Source: Lampris incognitus (lineage: Eukaryota > Chordata > Actinopteri > Lampriformes > Lampridae). Taken from it: a stretch of DNA of 64,000 nt. Under the pieces are notes generated by a model that saw only the letters and a program-made list of their open reading frames with translations, searched no databases and was not told where the DNA came from. The stretch is taken from the NCBI RefSeq assembly GCF_029633865.1, contig NC_079211.1, positions 64,984,962-65,048,961 on the forward strand, given 5' to 3'. A program made the translations under genes and the position numbers. Positions 32,422 through 42,960 of the stretch are shown in pieces. Each line of letters opens with the position of its first letter. Positions within the stretch are counted from its first letter, which is position 1.

Positions 32422-35400
32422 TGGCCATGAGTGTTGGCGATACGAGCAGGCTACTCTTCATCCTCGACACCATCTCCGGTCGGCGATTTCTTTGTGACAC
32501 GGGCGCACAGAGAAGCGTGCTCCCTGCTACTGACGTCGACATCATGGGCGGGGAGCGGGGCCCCCAGTTGGCGACGGCTGACGGCAGCCCTATCCACACC
32601 TACGGCGTGCGGTCTGTAGAACTGTGTTTTGGTGGACAACGTTTCACGTGGGAGTTCGTCATGGCCAATGTAACGCTTCCCCTCCTCGGAGCTGATTTTT
32701 TGTGCGCTTACGGTTTACTAGTGGACATTCAGAACAGCCGTCTGGTCGATGCCTTAACCTTCTCCTCCTTCGCATGTACGCGGAGGGAAGCGGCCTATGC
32801 AGGTCTAGCCAACTCTCTCTCAGAGGCAGACAAGTTCACCCGCCTCCTCGCTGAGTTCCCTGACCTCACCCAGCCTACCTTCTCTGCACCCACCGCTAAG
32901 CATGGGGTGGAGCATCACATTGCTACGAAGGGGCCCCCGGTCTACGCCAGAGCCAGGCGTCTCGACCCCGCCAAACTCGCCATTGCCAAGTCTGAGTTCA
33001 AGCACCTGGAACGCATGGGGATCATCCGCCGCTCTGACAGCCCGTGGGCGTCCCCACTCCACATCGTCGCTAAGCCTGATGGAGGTTGGCGCCCATGCGG
33101 GGACTACCGCCGACTAAATGACGCCACCACGCCTGACCGCTATCCTGTCCCGCATATCCAGGACTTTTCTGCAAACCTGTCTGGCAAATGCGTCTTCTCA
33201 AAAGTCGACCTGGTCCGTGGTTATCATCAAGTTCCCGTGCACCCCTCAGACATCCCCAAGACAGCGGTGACAACCCCATTCGGCCTATTTGAATTCCTAC
33301 GAATGCCATTTGGACTCAAAAACGCGGCCCAGTCCTTTCAGCGGCTGATGGATTCAGTGCTCCGTGGCCTTCCTTTCATCTTCGTCTATTTGGACGACAT
33401 ACTCATCGCCAGCGCCTCCGAGGAAGAACACCTGTCCCATCTTCATGCCCTCTTCACACGCCTCAGCCAGCATGGGCTGATTGTCAACCCGGCGAAGTGC
33501 CGGTTCGGGCTGACAGCCATGGATTTCCTCGGGCACCGCATCACTGGGGACGGGGCAGTCCCCCTGCCCTCAAAGGTGGAAGCGGTGGCGGCCTTTCCGC
33601 GCCCCCAAACAGCTCGTGCGCTCAGGGAGTTCATCGGGATGGTGACATTCTACCACCGCTTCATTCCTCGAGCCGCCTTTATCATCCGGCCACTGTACGA
33701 GGCGCTGAAAGGCATGTCCCCCAACCAGGCGGTCGACTGGACAGCAGAGCGGGACCGTGCGTTCACCGAGACTAAAGCTGCGCTCTCCCAGGCTACCCTG
33801 CTAGCGCATCCTTCACCTACAGCGCCTATTTCCATAACCACGGATGCATCGGACTATGCTGTTGGTGCGGTTCACGAACAGTGGGTGGGGGGGGCTTGGC
33901 AGCCTTTGGCCTTTTTCAGTCGCCAGCTTACACCCCGAGAGCGCAAGTATAGTACTTTTGACAGGGAACTCCTCGGTCTCTGGCTCGCTGTCCGGCATTT
34001 CCGTTTCCTGCTAGAGGGCCGCGAGTTTACTGCGTACGTGGACCACAAGCCCCTCACGTTTGCCATGTCCAAGACGGCCGAGCCATGGTCCGCTCGCCAG
34101 CAGCGACAACTCTCCTACATTTCGGAATTCACTACCGACATCCAGCACGTCGCTGGTAAGTCTAACCAGGTAGCTGACTGCCTGTCTAGGGCAGTGATTG
34201 GAGCAGTCCACCTAGGCCTTGACTATGCACAGATGGCTGCTGACCAGGCCACGGACCCGAGCATCCTCCGTCTCCGGGCCTCCGACACGGGGCTCCGCCT
34301 GCAGGACGTTCCTTTCAGCGACACAGGTGTCACCCTCCTGTGTGACGTCTCCACAGGACAGCCCAGGCCCATCGTCCCGCACAGCTGGAGACGCCCCGTA
34401 TTTGAAGCTGTGCACGGCCTCTCTCATCCAGGCGGTAAGCCATCCGTGCGCCTGACCTCTGCTAAGTTTGTGTGGGAGGGACTTAAGAGAGACGTGAAAG
34501 CGTGGGCCGACTCGTGTGTTGCCTGTCAGCGGGCTAAGATACACCGCCACATTAAGGCGCCCCTGGAACGCTTCGCAGTGCCGGAGAGACGATTTGACCA
34601 TGTCCACGTCGACCTGGTTGGTCCCCTACCCCCCTCCCATGGGTTCACCTACCTCTTCACTGTGGTGGACAGGACTACGCGCTGGCCTGAAGCTGTTCCC
34701 CTGGCATCCACGACGTCTGCTGATGTGGCCCGGGCTTTTATTGGGTCGTGGGTCTCACGTTTCGGTACGCCTTCCGACCTTTCATCTGACCGTGGGCCAC
34801 AGTTTACCTCAGAGCTATGGAATGCTGTGGGTGAGGCTCTGGGCGTCAAGCTTCATCGCACTACCGCCTACCACCCTCAGGCGAACGGCCTATGTGAGCG
34901 CTTCCACCGGTCCATGAAGGCTGCGCTTCGGGCTACTCTCAAGGACTGCAACTGGGTTGACAAGCTCCCATGGGTCATGCTGGGCCTGCGGACCGCCCCG
35001 AAGGAAGACCTACAAGCCTCCTCTGCGGAGCTGGTGTACGGCACGCCGCTGCGAGTCCCAGGCGATTTCATGCCCAATGCAACGCGTCCCTGGTCAGCTG
35101 TGGACCAACGAGCCTCCTTGCTGGACGGGGTCAGAGCTTTCACACCCGTCCCTACCGCCCAACACGGCGCTCCGGTGTCCCAGGTGCCCCCAGGTCTGCA
35201 GTCAGCGGACTACGTGTTCATCCGTCACGACGCACACCGCCCCCCTCTGCAACCCCTTTATGACGGCCCCTTCCGCGTCCTGGAACGGGGAACTAAGCAC
35301 CTGGTGGTGGATTTTGGGGGCACGGCCGAGCATGTTTCAGTGGACCGAGTTAAACCCGCACACCTGGACTTGACGCAGCCGTTGGAGTTAGCCCAACCTC

Positions 35401-35585
35401 CTCGTCGCGGTCGTCCCCCGGCTCCGCCTCCTCCCCCCGTGGAGGCCCGAGCTGCCTCGTCTGCTCCTCAGGCCGACCTCCACAGGCCCGCGTCAATGCC
35501 TCCCAGAGACACTCCGGCCCCTGTTATCCGGAGCCGCCGCGGACGGCCTGTCGTCCACCCGCGCCTGCCTGACTTCGATTACTAG
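32361..35585 (+). CDS. Gypsy-C copy 2 Pol (protease, RT, RNase H, integrase)
   Basis: An intact frame of about 1073 codons with protease D45, RT YLDD at 342-345, RNase H D494, integrase HHCC module and DD35E residues D750, D809 and E845. The region before the slippery site is read in gag, so Pol begins effectively at the GGGAAAC heptamer as a Gag-Pol fusion. There is no upstream ATG in this frame before the overlap. The tail ends in basic [12 protein letters not shown]. Full-length and undamaged, it is potentially functional. Confidence 0.95.
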   Translation, partial: TVPFPLQLQADGKREGQHSVVAMSVGDTSRLLFILDTISGRRFLCDTGAQRSVLPATDVDIMGGERGPQLATADGSPIHTYGVRSVELCFGGQRFTWEFVMANVTLPLLGADFLCAYGLLVDIQNSRLVDALTFSSFACTRREAAYAGLANSLSEADKFTRLLAEFPDLTQPTFSAPTAKHGVEHHIATKGPPVYARARRLDPAKLAIAKSEFKHLERMGIIRRSDSPWASPLHIVAKPDGGWRPCGDYRRLNDATTPDRYPVPHIQDFSANLSGKCVFSKVDLVRGYHQVPVHPSDIPKTAVTTPFGLFEFLRMPFGLKNAAQSFQRLMDSVLRGLPFIFVYLDDILIASASEEEHLSHLHALFTRLSQHGLIVNPAKCRFGLTAMDFLGHRITGDGAVPLPSKVEAVAAFPRPQTARALREFIGMVTFYHRFIPRAAFIIRPLYEALKGMSPNQAVDWTAERDRAFTETKAALSQATLLAHPSPTAPISITTDASDYAVGAVHEQWVGGAWQPLAFFSRQLTPRERKYSTFDRELLGLWLAVRHFRFLLEGREFTAYVDHKPLTFAMSKTAEPWSARQQRQLSYISEFTTDIQHVAGKSNQVADCLSRAVIGAVHLGLDYAQMAADQATDPSILRLRASDTGLRLQDVPFSDTGVTLLCDVSTGQPRPIVPHSWRRPVFEAVHGLSHPGGKPSVRLTSAKFVWEGLKRDVKAWADSCVACQRAKIHRHIKAPLERFAVPERRFDHVHVDLVGPLPPSHGFTYLFTVVDRTTRWPEAVPLASTTSADVARAFIGSWVSRFGTPSDLSSDRGPQFTSELWNAVGEALGVKLHRTTAYHPQANGLCERFHRSMKAALRATLKDCNWVDKLPWVMLGLRTAPKEDLQASSAELVYGTPLRVPGDFMPNATRPWSAVDQRASLLDGVRAFTPVPTAQHGAPVSQVPPGLQSADYVFIRHDAHRPPLQPLYDGPFRVLERGTKHLVVDFGGTAEHVSVDRVKPAHLDLTQPLELAQPPRRGRPPAPPPPPVEARAASSAPQADLHRPASMPPRDTPAPVIRSRRGRPVVHPRLPDFDY
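32394..32438 (+). promoter_or_regulatory. Gypsy-C copy 2 predicted -1 ribosomal frameshift signal
   Basis: The heptamer GGGAAAC (32394-32400) is read in gag as G GGA AAC, the canonical X XXY YYZ phase. The spacer GAGAGG (32401-32406) is 6 nt. The stem GCCAACACTCA (32407-32417) pairs perfectly with TGAGTGTTGGC (32428-32438) around loop GTAGTGGCCA. Slippage by -1 enters the pol frame exactly. A CTAC downstream (32452-32455 region) could pair weakly with GTAG in the loop. Confidence 0.88.
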
Positions 35586-35588
35586 GGC

Positions 35589-35606
35589 GAATTCTGGGGG
35601 GGCTCA
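35589..35606 (+). other. Gypsy-C copy 2 polypurine tract region
   Basis: GAATTCTGGGGGGGCTCA lies directly before the 3' LTR. The G-rich core is the likely plus-strand primer. Its last two bases, CA, are the extra bases found at the 5' LTR of copy 1. Confidence 0.7.
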
Positions 35607-35848
35607 TGTGGTGGACACGTATTGGGGACAGAATTCAACCCAGGAACTAAGGGTTAAGTCATGGTTGCCCTGGCAGGTTAACGCAGGGTTAAGTTATGGT
35701 TGTCCAGCCAGTTTTCTGGTTATTCTTGCCACCTCCGCTCAGTCGAGCTGGGGTTTTGTTTGTCTCGCTGATTTACCGTGGATTAAAGAAAGTTGCCTAC
35801 ACGGCTAAAGTGTGAACCTACGGTCTTCTCCGTTACTTCGGCTCTACA
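35607..35848 (+). repeat. Gypsy-C copy 2 3' LTR
   Basis: 242 bp and identical to the 5' LTR of this copy. Its outer end meets the AAGC target duplication. Confidence 0.97.
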
Positions 35849-36237
35849 AAGCCATTAAAACTATAAATCTTTGTACTCAGTTCGACATTTTTCAGAGCTG
35901 ATTTGCTTTATTTTAATTTTAATTTCATTTTTATTACGATCCCCCAATGTTATCCTAATTGTTCTTGTTGTTGTTTGTGTTATGTTATTTTCGTAACTTG
36001 CAATACTATTGTTTGCCAACAATTTGTGAATAAAAACAAAAAAACAGAAGTGCGTCTTGGAGTGGTCCCTTTGCATCACCACAGCGGTTTGGATAATGAA
36101 TGGATGTATGGATGGATTAATGCCCAGGTATGAAACTTGTTCTTTAATTGGAATACCTACTACTTCATTAGTAGTTCCATATACTCCCGAGACGCTTTGA
36201 CTTTTCATGGACGGTTTTATTTTGAAAACCAAAATAT

Positions 36238-36246
36238 ACCGGAAGT
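36238..36246 (+). promoter_or_regulatory. ETS/GABP-like site upstream of hars1 exon 1a
   Basis: ACCGGAAGT lies 68 bp before the start codon. It is followed by a pyrimidine-rich stretch (CTTTTTTTCCCTTCCTGCTG), typical of TATA-less promoters of housekeeping and translation genes. The initiation site is not known. A short fragment of a dispersed repeat lies at about 36092-36120, and 35853-36237 otherwise shows no gene. Confidence 0.5.
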
Positions 36247-36313
36247 TGCTTTTTTTCCCTTCCTGCTGCGGTTCGTGGGTTCATTTGACGGTTTGACACA
36301 TTGTGAAGACGCC

Positions 36314-36403
36314 ATGGCCGAAAAAGCAGTGATATGTGAAGCGATCAAAGCCCAAGGCGAAGTGGTTCGGAAGTTGAAGGCAGAGAAGGCCAGTAAAGAC
36401 CAG
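36314..36403 (+). CDS. hars1: hars1 exon 1a: cytosolic histidyl-tRNA synthetase, first 30 codons
   Basis: The start ATG has a strong Kozak context (GACGCCATGG). It encodes 30 residues beginning MAEKAVICEAIKAQGEVVRK and ending KASKDQ, the first helix of the WHEP domain of cytosolic histidyl-tRNA synthetase. The similarity to the human protein (MAE..., LQGERVR, KQQKAS) is clear. The enzyme charges tRNA-His with histidine in the cytosol. The exon ends in phase 0 at CAG before a GTCGGT donor, a weaker-than-average 5' splice site. Reading through instead gives an unrelated tail and a stop at 36467. The upstream in-frame open stretch has no ATG. The next exon is at 55244, 18.8 kb away. Confidence 0.92.
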
Positions 36404-38080
36404 GTCGGTACTAGAAAAACTTCCCTGCATGCAGCAGAGGCTCATGCCGACACCGTGCTTGCCATCTAGTCAGCTAACGCTAGCTTTCGGCCGCTCTGAT
36501 GAGATACACTTAAGGAAAACGGTTAATGCACAAGTATACTTCCATGTCAAGCGTGTTGCTCTGCTTGTTATTTCAGATTTCAGTATCCTGAGCAGGTTTT
36601 AACGCAACAAGGCTTATCAGTTAGAAGGTTTAGCAAACTAGCTCTTCGGCTGACACGAGCTTGCTGCCTCAGTCGAGGTCCGGTTCAGGATGCAGATTTA
36701 AGGGAAGCGCTCCCCAAACTAGTGGAGCACGATATTGTTTAGCGGGAGTGAAATGAAATCAACACGCTTGTAATGTTTCTTTTCTTCCCATCGACGTGTG
36801 GCGATATAGGCATACCATTTGGTTTGACGACCTGTTACAAATACTGCACATGCTGTGCAGGTGGAAGCCGTGCAGGCAGCAGTCTGGTTCTGAATCACCT
36901 GCCGTGACAGCTGACGCAACATCCGTGCAATACAGCTTAACGCAACATTCGTGCAATTCATATAGTGTTATTTTGAATCGCACCAGTTTTTATCCGTCGA
37001 TATCCTCAACGCCTAAAAGTAAGGTTTTCCTACTGTCAGCATTTAATCGGTAGATAAGTAGGTTTTTACATACGTGTTTATCACGTTTGGCTTGAACAGC
37101 ATCTAGATAATATTGTCCTGACTTGTCTATGAGTGTTCTCATTCATCCAGGTCATGGTTATCCAAAGGAGTTGAATCAAGTGCAACTGGACCAAGTCCAG
37201 TTGCACTTGAGACTAGACCCCAGACTAGACCCCAGATGGGCATTCATAAAGTGTCTGTCATTCTCTTTTCTGCTTTCTCCAAAGTCCAGGTTTTAAGAAC
37301 AGTCTATGACTAGACTAGTTCATTGAGTCGTTGTTACCAGAATAGATGCTGTTAGTTACTGGCAGCATAGACTTCTGGAGAATTGAGGCTATCCTCATGG
37401 CCCACAAACCATCAAATACAGTTGTGTATTCCTCAGTTCTCTGTGGCTGGCTGACCAGAGATCACCATTTTGGGGGTTATATTAATCAAGACAATGGTCG
37501 AATTACATAGCTGTTCAAGTATTTAAAATCAATTGGTTTATGCAAAAATTTGAAACATTTTTTATGGTCTTCCTCTGCAGCTATTGGATGTAGCCTGCAT
37601 TATGACGAGGTTGTTTGTTGACTTGACATTACGGGTGTAACTGATCACTATCCCTCAGTTTTTGGATCACTGTTCGTTGTCTTTCTCTGTCATGGAAAAG
37701 TTCGAGTTCAACATTATTTTCATATGTATTTAGAATACAATTAAATTCTTGTGGTCTGGCTCTATTTGCCTTTTCACAAGAGACACAAGGACAAAAAAAA
37801 ACAACACAAGGACATCCCATCTGAAAAAAACCCCAAAAAAACAGACTATGTACACAGTGAATTCATACATTATATGCACTATATCATTACACGGTAACCC
37901 AACATGTAAGGTGCATATGGGTGTGTCAGCTGTTCAGCAACCTGTCTGCCTGTGGAAAGAAACTATTACTGAGACGCGGTGTGTGATTTGATGCTCTAGT
38001 GGCGTTTTTTAGATGGAAAGAGTGAGAACAGAACATGAGCAGTTTGGCTGGTGTCCTTAATCATGCTTTGGTTATATATA
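36404..38080 (+). other. hars1 intron 1, proximal part
   Basis: Mostly unique AT-rich sequence with no supportable ORF. It contains a TCAGCTAACGCTAGC cluster near 36468, a perfect 15-bp hairpin at 37177-37209 and a GACTAGACCCCA duplication next to it. Confidence 0.6.
37177..37209. repeat. Perfect short inverted repeat (hairpin)
   Basis: CAAGTGCAACTGGAC and GTCCAGTTGCACTTG are exact reverse complements separated by CAA. The surroundings share phrases (GGTCATGGTTATCCAAA, GTTGAATCAA) with a dispersed repeat also seen near 50930-50985. Confidence 0.9.
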
Positions 38081-39278
38081 CACTACCGTTCAAAAGTTTG
38101 GGATCACCCAAACAATTTTGTGTTTTCCATGAAAAGTCACACTTATTCACCACCATATGTTGTGAAATGAATAGAAAATAGAGTCAAGACATTGACAAGG
38201 TTAGAAATAATGATTTGTATTTGAAATAAGATTTTTTTTTACATCAAACTTTGCTTTCGTCAAAGAATCCTCCATTTGCAGCAATTACAGCATTGCAGAC
38301 CTTTGGCATTCTAGCTGTTAATTTGTTGAGGTAATCTGGAGAAATTGCACCCCACGCTTCCAGAAGCAGCTCCCACAAGTTGGATTGGTTGGATGGGCAC
38401 TTCTTTGAGCAGATTGAGTTTCTGGAGCATCACATTTGTGGGGTCAATTAAACGCTCAAAATGGCCAGAAAAAGAGAACTTTCATCTGAAACTCGACAGT
38501 CTATTCTTGTTCTTAGAAATGAAGGCTATTCCATGCGAGAAATTGCTAAGAAATTGAAGATTTCCTACACCGGTGTGTACTACTCCCTTCAGAGGACAGC
38601 ACAAACAGGCTCTAACCAGAGTAGAAAAAGAAGTGGGAGGCCGCGTTGCACAACTGAGCAAGAAGATAAGTACATTAGAGTCTCTAGTTTGAGAAACAGA
38701 TGCCTCACAGGTCCCCAACTGGCATCTTCATTAAATAGTACCTGTTAGAGCCTGTTTGTGCTGTCCTCTGAAGGGAGTAGTACACACCGGTGTAGGAAAT
38801 CTTCAATTTCTTAGCAATTTCTCGCATGGAATAGCCTTCATTTCTAAGAACAAGAATAGACTGTCGAGTTTCAGATGAAAGTTCTCTTTTTCTGGCCATT
38901 TTGAGCGTTTAATTGACCCCACAAATGTGATGCTCCAGAAACTCAATCTGCTCAAAGAAGTGCCCATCCAACCAATCCAACTTGTGGGAGCTGCTTCTGG
39001 AAGCGTGGGCTGCAATTTCTCCAGATTACCTCAACAAATTAACAGCTAGAATGCCAAAGGTCTGCAATGCTGTAATTGCTGCAAATGGAGGATTCTTTGA
39101 CGAAAGCAAAGTTTGATGTAAAAAAAATCTTATTTCAAATACAAATCATTATTTCTAACCTTGTCAATGTCTTGACTCTATTTTCTATTCATTTCACAAC
39201 ATATGGTGGTGGATAAGTGTGACTTTTCATGGAAAACACGAAATTGTTTGGGTGATCCCAAACTTTTGAACGGTAGTG
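38081..39278 (+). mobile_element. Palindromic Tc1-like derivative 1
   Basis: It starts CACTACCGTTCAAAAG and ends CTTTTGAACGGTAGTG, with TA on both sides. Nearly the whole left arm (38081-38620) is repeated inverted in the right arm. Each arm carries the start of a Tc1 transposase gene. The left reading, 38461-38748, holds MARKRELSSETRQSILVLR, a helix-turn-helix (EGYSMREIAKKLKISYTGVY) and a GRPR-like linker (KRSGRPRCTT), then stops. The right arm holds only about 50 codons of the same start. No DDE domain exists, so it is non-autonomous. Confidence 0.92.
38461..38748 (+). pseudogene. Truncated Tc1 transposase, DNA-binding part
   Basis: 95 codons with a paired-like helix-turn-helix and the GRPR-type linker of Tc1 transposases. 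It ends at the internal palindrome join with SLNSTC. The full Tc1 protein is about 340 residues, so the catalytic domain is missing. A protein like this could still bind the inverted ends. There is no evidence that it is expressed. Confidence 0.8.
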
Positions 39279-39288
39279 TATATATATA

Positions 39289-40483
39289 CACTACCGTTCA
39301 AAAGTTTGGGATCACCCAAACAATTTCGTGTTTTCCATGAAAAGTCACACTTATCCACCACCATATGTTGTGAAATGAATAGAAAATAGAGTCAAGACAT
39401 TGACAAGGTTAGAAATAATGATTTGTATTTGAAATAAGATTTTTTTTACATCAAACTTTGCTTTCGTCAAAGAATCCTCCATTTGCAGCAATTACAGCAT
39501 TGCAGACCTTTGGCATTCTAGCTGTTAATTTGTTGAGGTAATCTGGAGAAATTGCACCCCACGCTTCCAGAAGCAGCTCCCACAAGTTGGATTGGTTGGA
39601 TGGGCACTTCTTTGAGCAGATTGAGTTTCTGGAGCATCACATTTGTGGGGTCAATTAAACGCTCAAAATGGCCAGAAAAAGAGAACTTTCATCTGAAACT
39701 CGACAGTCTATTCTTGTTCTTAGAAATGAAGGCTATTCCATGTGAGAAATTGCTAAGAAATTGAAGATTTCCTACACCGGTGTGTACTACTCCCTTCAGA
39801 GGACAGCACAAACAGGCTCTAACAGGTACTATTTAATGAAGATGCCAGTTGGGGACCTGTGAGGCGTCTGTTTCTCAAACTAGAGACTCTAATGTACTTA
39901 TCTTCTTGCTCAGTTGTGCAACGCGGCCTCCCACTTCTTTTTCTACTCTGGTTAGAGCCTGTTTGTGCTGTCCTCTGAAGGGAGTAGTACACACCGGTGT
40001 AGGAAATCTTCAATTTCTTAGCAATTTCTCGCATGGAATAGCCTTCATTTCTAAGAACAAGAATAGACTGTCGAGTTTCAGATGAAAGTTCTCTTTTTCT
40101 GGCCATTTTGAGCGTTTAATTGACCCCACAAATGTGATGCTCCAGAAACTCAATCTGCTCAAAGAAGTGCCCATCCAACCAATCCAACTTGTGGGAGCTG
40201 CTTCTGGAAGCGTGGGGTGCAATTTCTCCAGATTACCTCAACAAATTAACAGCTAGAATGCCAAAGGTCTGCAATGCTGTAATTGCTGCAAATGGAGGAT
40301 TCTTTGACGAAAGCAAAGTTTGATGTAAAAAAAAATCTTATTTCAAATACAAATCATTATTTCTAACCTTGTCAATGTCTTGACTCTATTTTCTATTCAT
40401 TTCACAACATATGGTGGTGAATAAGTGTGACTTTTCATGGAAAACACAAAATTGTTTGGGTGATCCCAAACTTTTGAACGGTA

Positions 40484-40486
<3 letters not shown>
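39289..40486 (-). mobile_element. Palindromic Tc1-like derivative 2, opposite orientation
   Basis: The same family and the same 1198-bp length as derivative 1, but with the longer transposase arm on the right (39819-40106, minus), so it is inverted relative to copy 1. Only TATATATATA separates the two. One arm has a stop (TGA) in place of an Arg codon in the helix-turn-helix. The pair therefore contains four alternating copies of the same arm. Confidence 0.92.
39819..40106 (-). pseudogene. Truncated Tc1 transposase, second copy
   Basis: 95 codons, one residue different from the copy at 38461-38748 (RRLTGP in place of RCLTGP). It has the same helix-turn-helix and linker, and no catalytic domain. 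Confidence 0.8.

Positions 40487-40526
<40 letters not shown>
40487..40526. repeat. (TA)n microsatellite
   Basis: About 20 TA units next to the TA target of the Tc1 derivative. Confidence 0.97.
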
Positions 40527-40529
<3 letters not shown>

Positions 40530-40559
40530 TTGAGTGATATAAAGATTATGAAGTTGTAG

Positions 40560-42960
40560 GTCCATGCCAATGATTTTTGCTGCTGTCTTTACAGTCCTTT
40601 GAAGCAGTCTGCAGTCTTGAGCAGTCAGGTTTCCAAATCACACTTTGATACAGCCTGTTAAGACACTCCATGGTACTGACTTAAAAGTTCACAAGTGTTT
40701 TGGTACTCATACCAAAACTTTTGAGACAACTCAGATAATACAGTCTCTGCTGTGCCTTTTTGAGGATCCAGCTGTGTTGAGAGACCATGTGAGGGTGTCT
40801 GTGATGTGTAAGCTGAGAAATCAAAAACTTTTCAACAGATGACCCATTGATGGAGATAGGAATGTGATTTCCATTTTTGTTTTTTTGGGGTTTTTTGTAT
40901 TTGTCACTTTTGCCAAGTTGTCTGAATCTGAAACTGATCCTTCTAAAGTCACAATGATTTATTGTGTCTTATTGACATGTAGAGAGAGGCTATATGGTTA
41001 AGTCTTCCACTTACCTTCTTTAGGCCCTCTCATCACTGTCACTTATTAGTCAAATCACTGTGGTGTCATCTGTGAATTTAATGAGGCTGCTGTCATCATA
41101 TTTGACAACACAGCCATGTGTAAAGAGACTGTACAATAGGGGACTGAGTCAGCAGCCCTTAGGTACACCGGTCCTAAGAACTATCCATCCATTATCCAAA
41201 CCGCTTATCCTGCTCTCAGGGTCCCGGGGATGCTGGAGCCTATCGCAGCAGTCATTGGGCAACAGGCAGGGAGACACCCTGGACAGGCCGCCAGGCCATC
41301 ACAGGGCATTAGTTCCTAAGAACTAATGTGGACAATTATGTTTTACTAATGTGGATGAGAATGTTTTACTTATTCTCACAGTCTGGGGCCTGTCTGTCAG
41401 GAAATCAAATAGCCAATTACAGATAGTTGTCCAGACCAAGACCTCTGAGGTTCAGCAGAACTGTAATCAATAAACAACATTCTGACATAGGTATTTTTCA
41501 TTTCAAGGTGTACTAAAGCAGTCTGCAGAGCAAGTGAGATAGTGTCCTCTACTGATCTGTTGGAATCGTAGGCTAACTGTAATGGGTCAAGGGTAGCAGG
41601 AATGTTACATTTTATATATGATATTTCCAATCTTTCCATACGCTTTATAATAACTGAGGTCAAAGTAACAGTTTGGTAATCATTGAGGTAAGAGACATTT
41701 GTTTTCTTAGGTACAGGCACAATGGGGGTTTTCTTTACACACAGTAAAACCACACACAATGACAGGGACAGGTTAAAAATCTCAGTAAAAACCTGAGATA
41801 GCTGAGAGTACCATGCCTTGAGGACAACGGAAGGATGCTGTCTGGGCCAGCAAATTTACGAGCTCTAACTCTTTTTAAAAGATCTACACATAAGTCTCAG
41901 TCACCTGTAGATTGACTTCATCGGGCGGGCACTTTGCTGCGGTTACTGGGTCCAAGTTATAAGCTTCAAAGCGAGCATAAATATTTTTAAGCTCATCTGG
42001 GAGAGAGGCAGAGGTGTTGATAGCCACACCGGGTTTAGATTTATAGTCCGTAATCGCCTGCAGCCTCCTCCTCATGTGGCGTGAGCCACAGCCACTGTAG
42101 TAATTTTCCAGTTTGTCCCTATATTATCATTTAGTGGCTTTGATGGTTCTTCTTGAGTCATACCTGGATTTTCTGTAGCATTCTTCTCTGCCGATTTATA
42201 AGTAGTGTTACGCTCACACAACCTTAGACGAATGTTGCTGTTAATCCAGTTGTTGGGGTAGGAGTGAATAGACCATACTGGGATACAGTTATCCACACAG
42301 AATCGACCATAGTCTGTGACTGATTTACTGATGATACTCATCCAAACTTGAAGCTAAATCCGTAAAGATTGACCAGTCTGTTGATTCAAAACACCCCTGA
42401 AGTTTGGATTCGTGTTCTGTAGTCCAGCACTGTACTGTCCTCACAGTGGGCTGCATACACTTCACTTTGTGTTTGTAGACCGGAAGCAAGAGCACTGACA
42501 GATGGTCTGCTTTCCCAAAGGGAGATCATGGGATAGACCTGTAAGCTGCCTTGACCGTGAAGTAACAGTAGTTGGGTCTTATTGCCTCTGATTGGGCAGG
42601 CGACATGTTGGTAGAATTTTGGTCACACAGATTTCAGGTTACAGTGGTTAAAGTCCCCCACCACAATTGAAATGGCCTCAGGGTGCAAGTTCTCCTGCCT
42701 ACTAATGGCTCTATACAGTTCATCCAGCACCGCTTTGGCAGAAGCTTGTGGCAGTATGTAGACAGCAGTTAACACGCAGGGGAATTCCTGTAGGAGATAG
42801 AATGGTCTGCACCTTATAGTTATTACAACCAGAGAACAGGGCTGAGAGACTATTTCCACATCAGTGCACCATACATTAACAAAGAAGCATACACCACCTC
42901 CCTTTACCTTGCCAGTAGTCCACATTGAACGGTCCATGGTGCACAGAGAAACCCTCCGGT
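40560..42960 (-). pseudogene. Degenerate Rex/L2-type LINE, endonuclease to RT
   Basis: Read on the minus strand from right to left. The endonuclease (42623-42937) has GGVCFFVNVWCTDVE, CRPFYLLQEFPCVLTAVY and VVGDFNHCNLK. A degraded middle follows (41884-42341). RT (41397-41759) has PIVPVPKKTNVSYLNDY and RMLFIDYSSA. RT continues (about 41000-41180) with LSPLLYSLFTHGC and a TDDTTV catalytic box where FADD is usual. C-terminal KAQQRLYYL sequence lies near 40740. Many stops and frameshifts interrupt it. A 130-bp retroposon sits inside it at 41184. Confidence 0.8.
41184..41313 (+). repeat. Short retroposon with 12-bp target duplication
   Basis: It begins TCCATCCATTATCCAAACCG and holds CTTATCCTG, GGATGCTGGAGCC and GCCAGGCCATCACAGGGC. 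The duplication TCCTAAGAACTA is at 41172-41183 and 41314-41325. The same repeat recurs at 44583-44678 with 49063-49090, and inverted at 51252-51385. It is probably a SINE or the 3' tail of a LINE. The family name is not certain. Confidence 0.85.

Larger units (their letters stand above)
31435..35848 (+). mobile_element. Gypsy-C copy 2: intact CsRn1-like Ty3/Gypsy element, inverted relative to copy 1
   Basis: A 4.4-kb plus-strand element with LTRs at 31435-31676 and 35607-35848 that are identical by eye. A 4-bp duplication AAGC lies directly against both ends (31431-31434, 35849-35852). Open gag and pol are joined by the same frameshift signal as in copy 1. The LTRs of the two copies differ from each other at a few places, so these are separate insertions and not a duplication of one. 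With copy 1 it forms a 4.4-kb inverted pair about 3 kb apart. Confidence 0.97.

Noticed and set aside
36137..36313. In-frame upstream extension of hars1 exon 1a as a longer N-terminus
   Set aside because: The stretch has no ATG in frame. The Kozak ATG at 36314 gives the known protein start.
38461..38748. Helix-turn-helix ORF as a host regulatory gene
   Set aside because: It repeats in four arms of two Tc1 derivatives and ends at the palindrome join.
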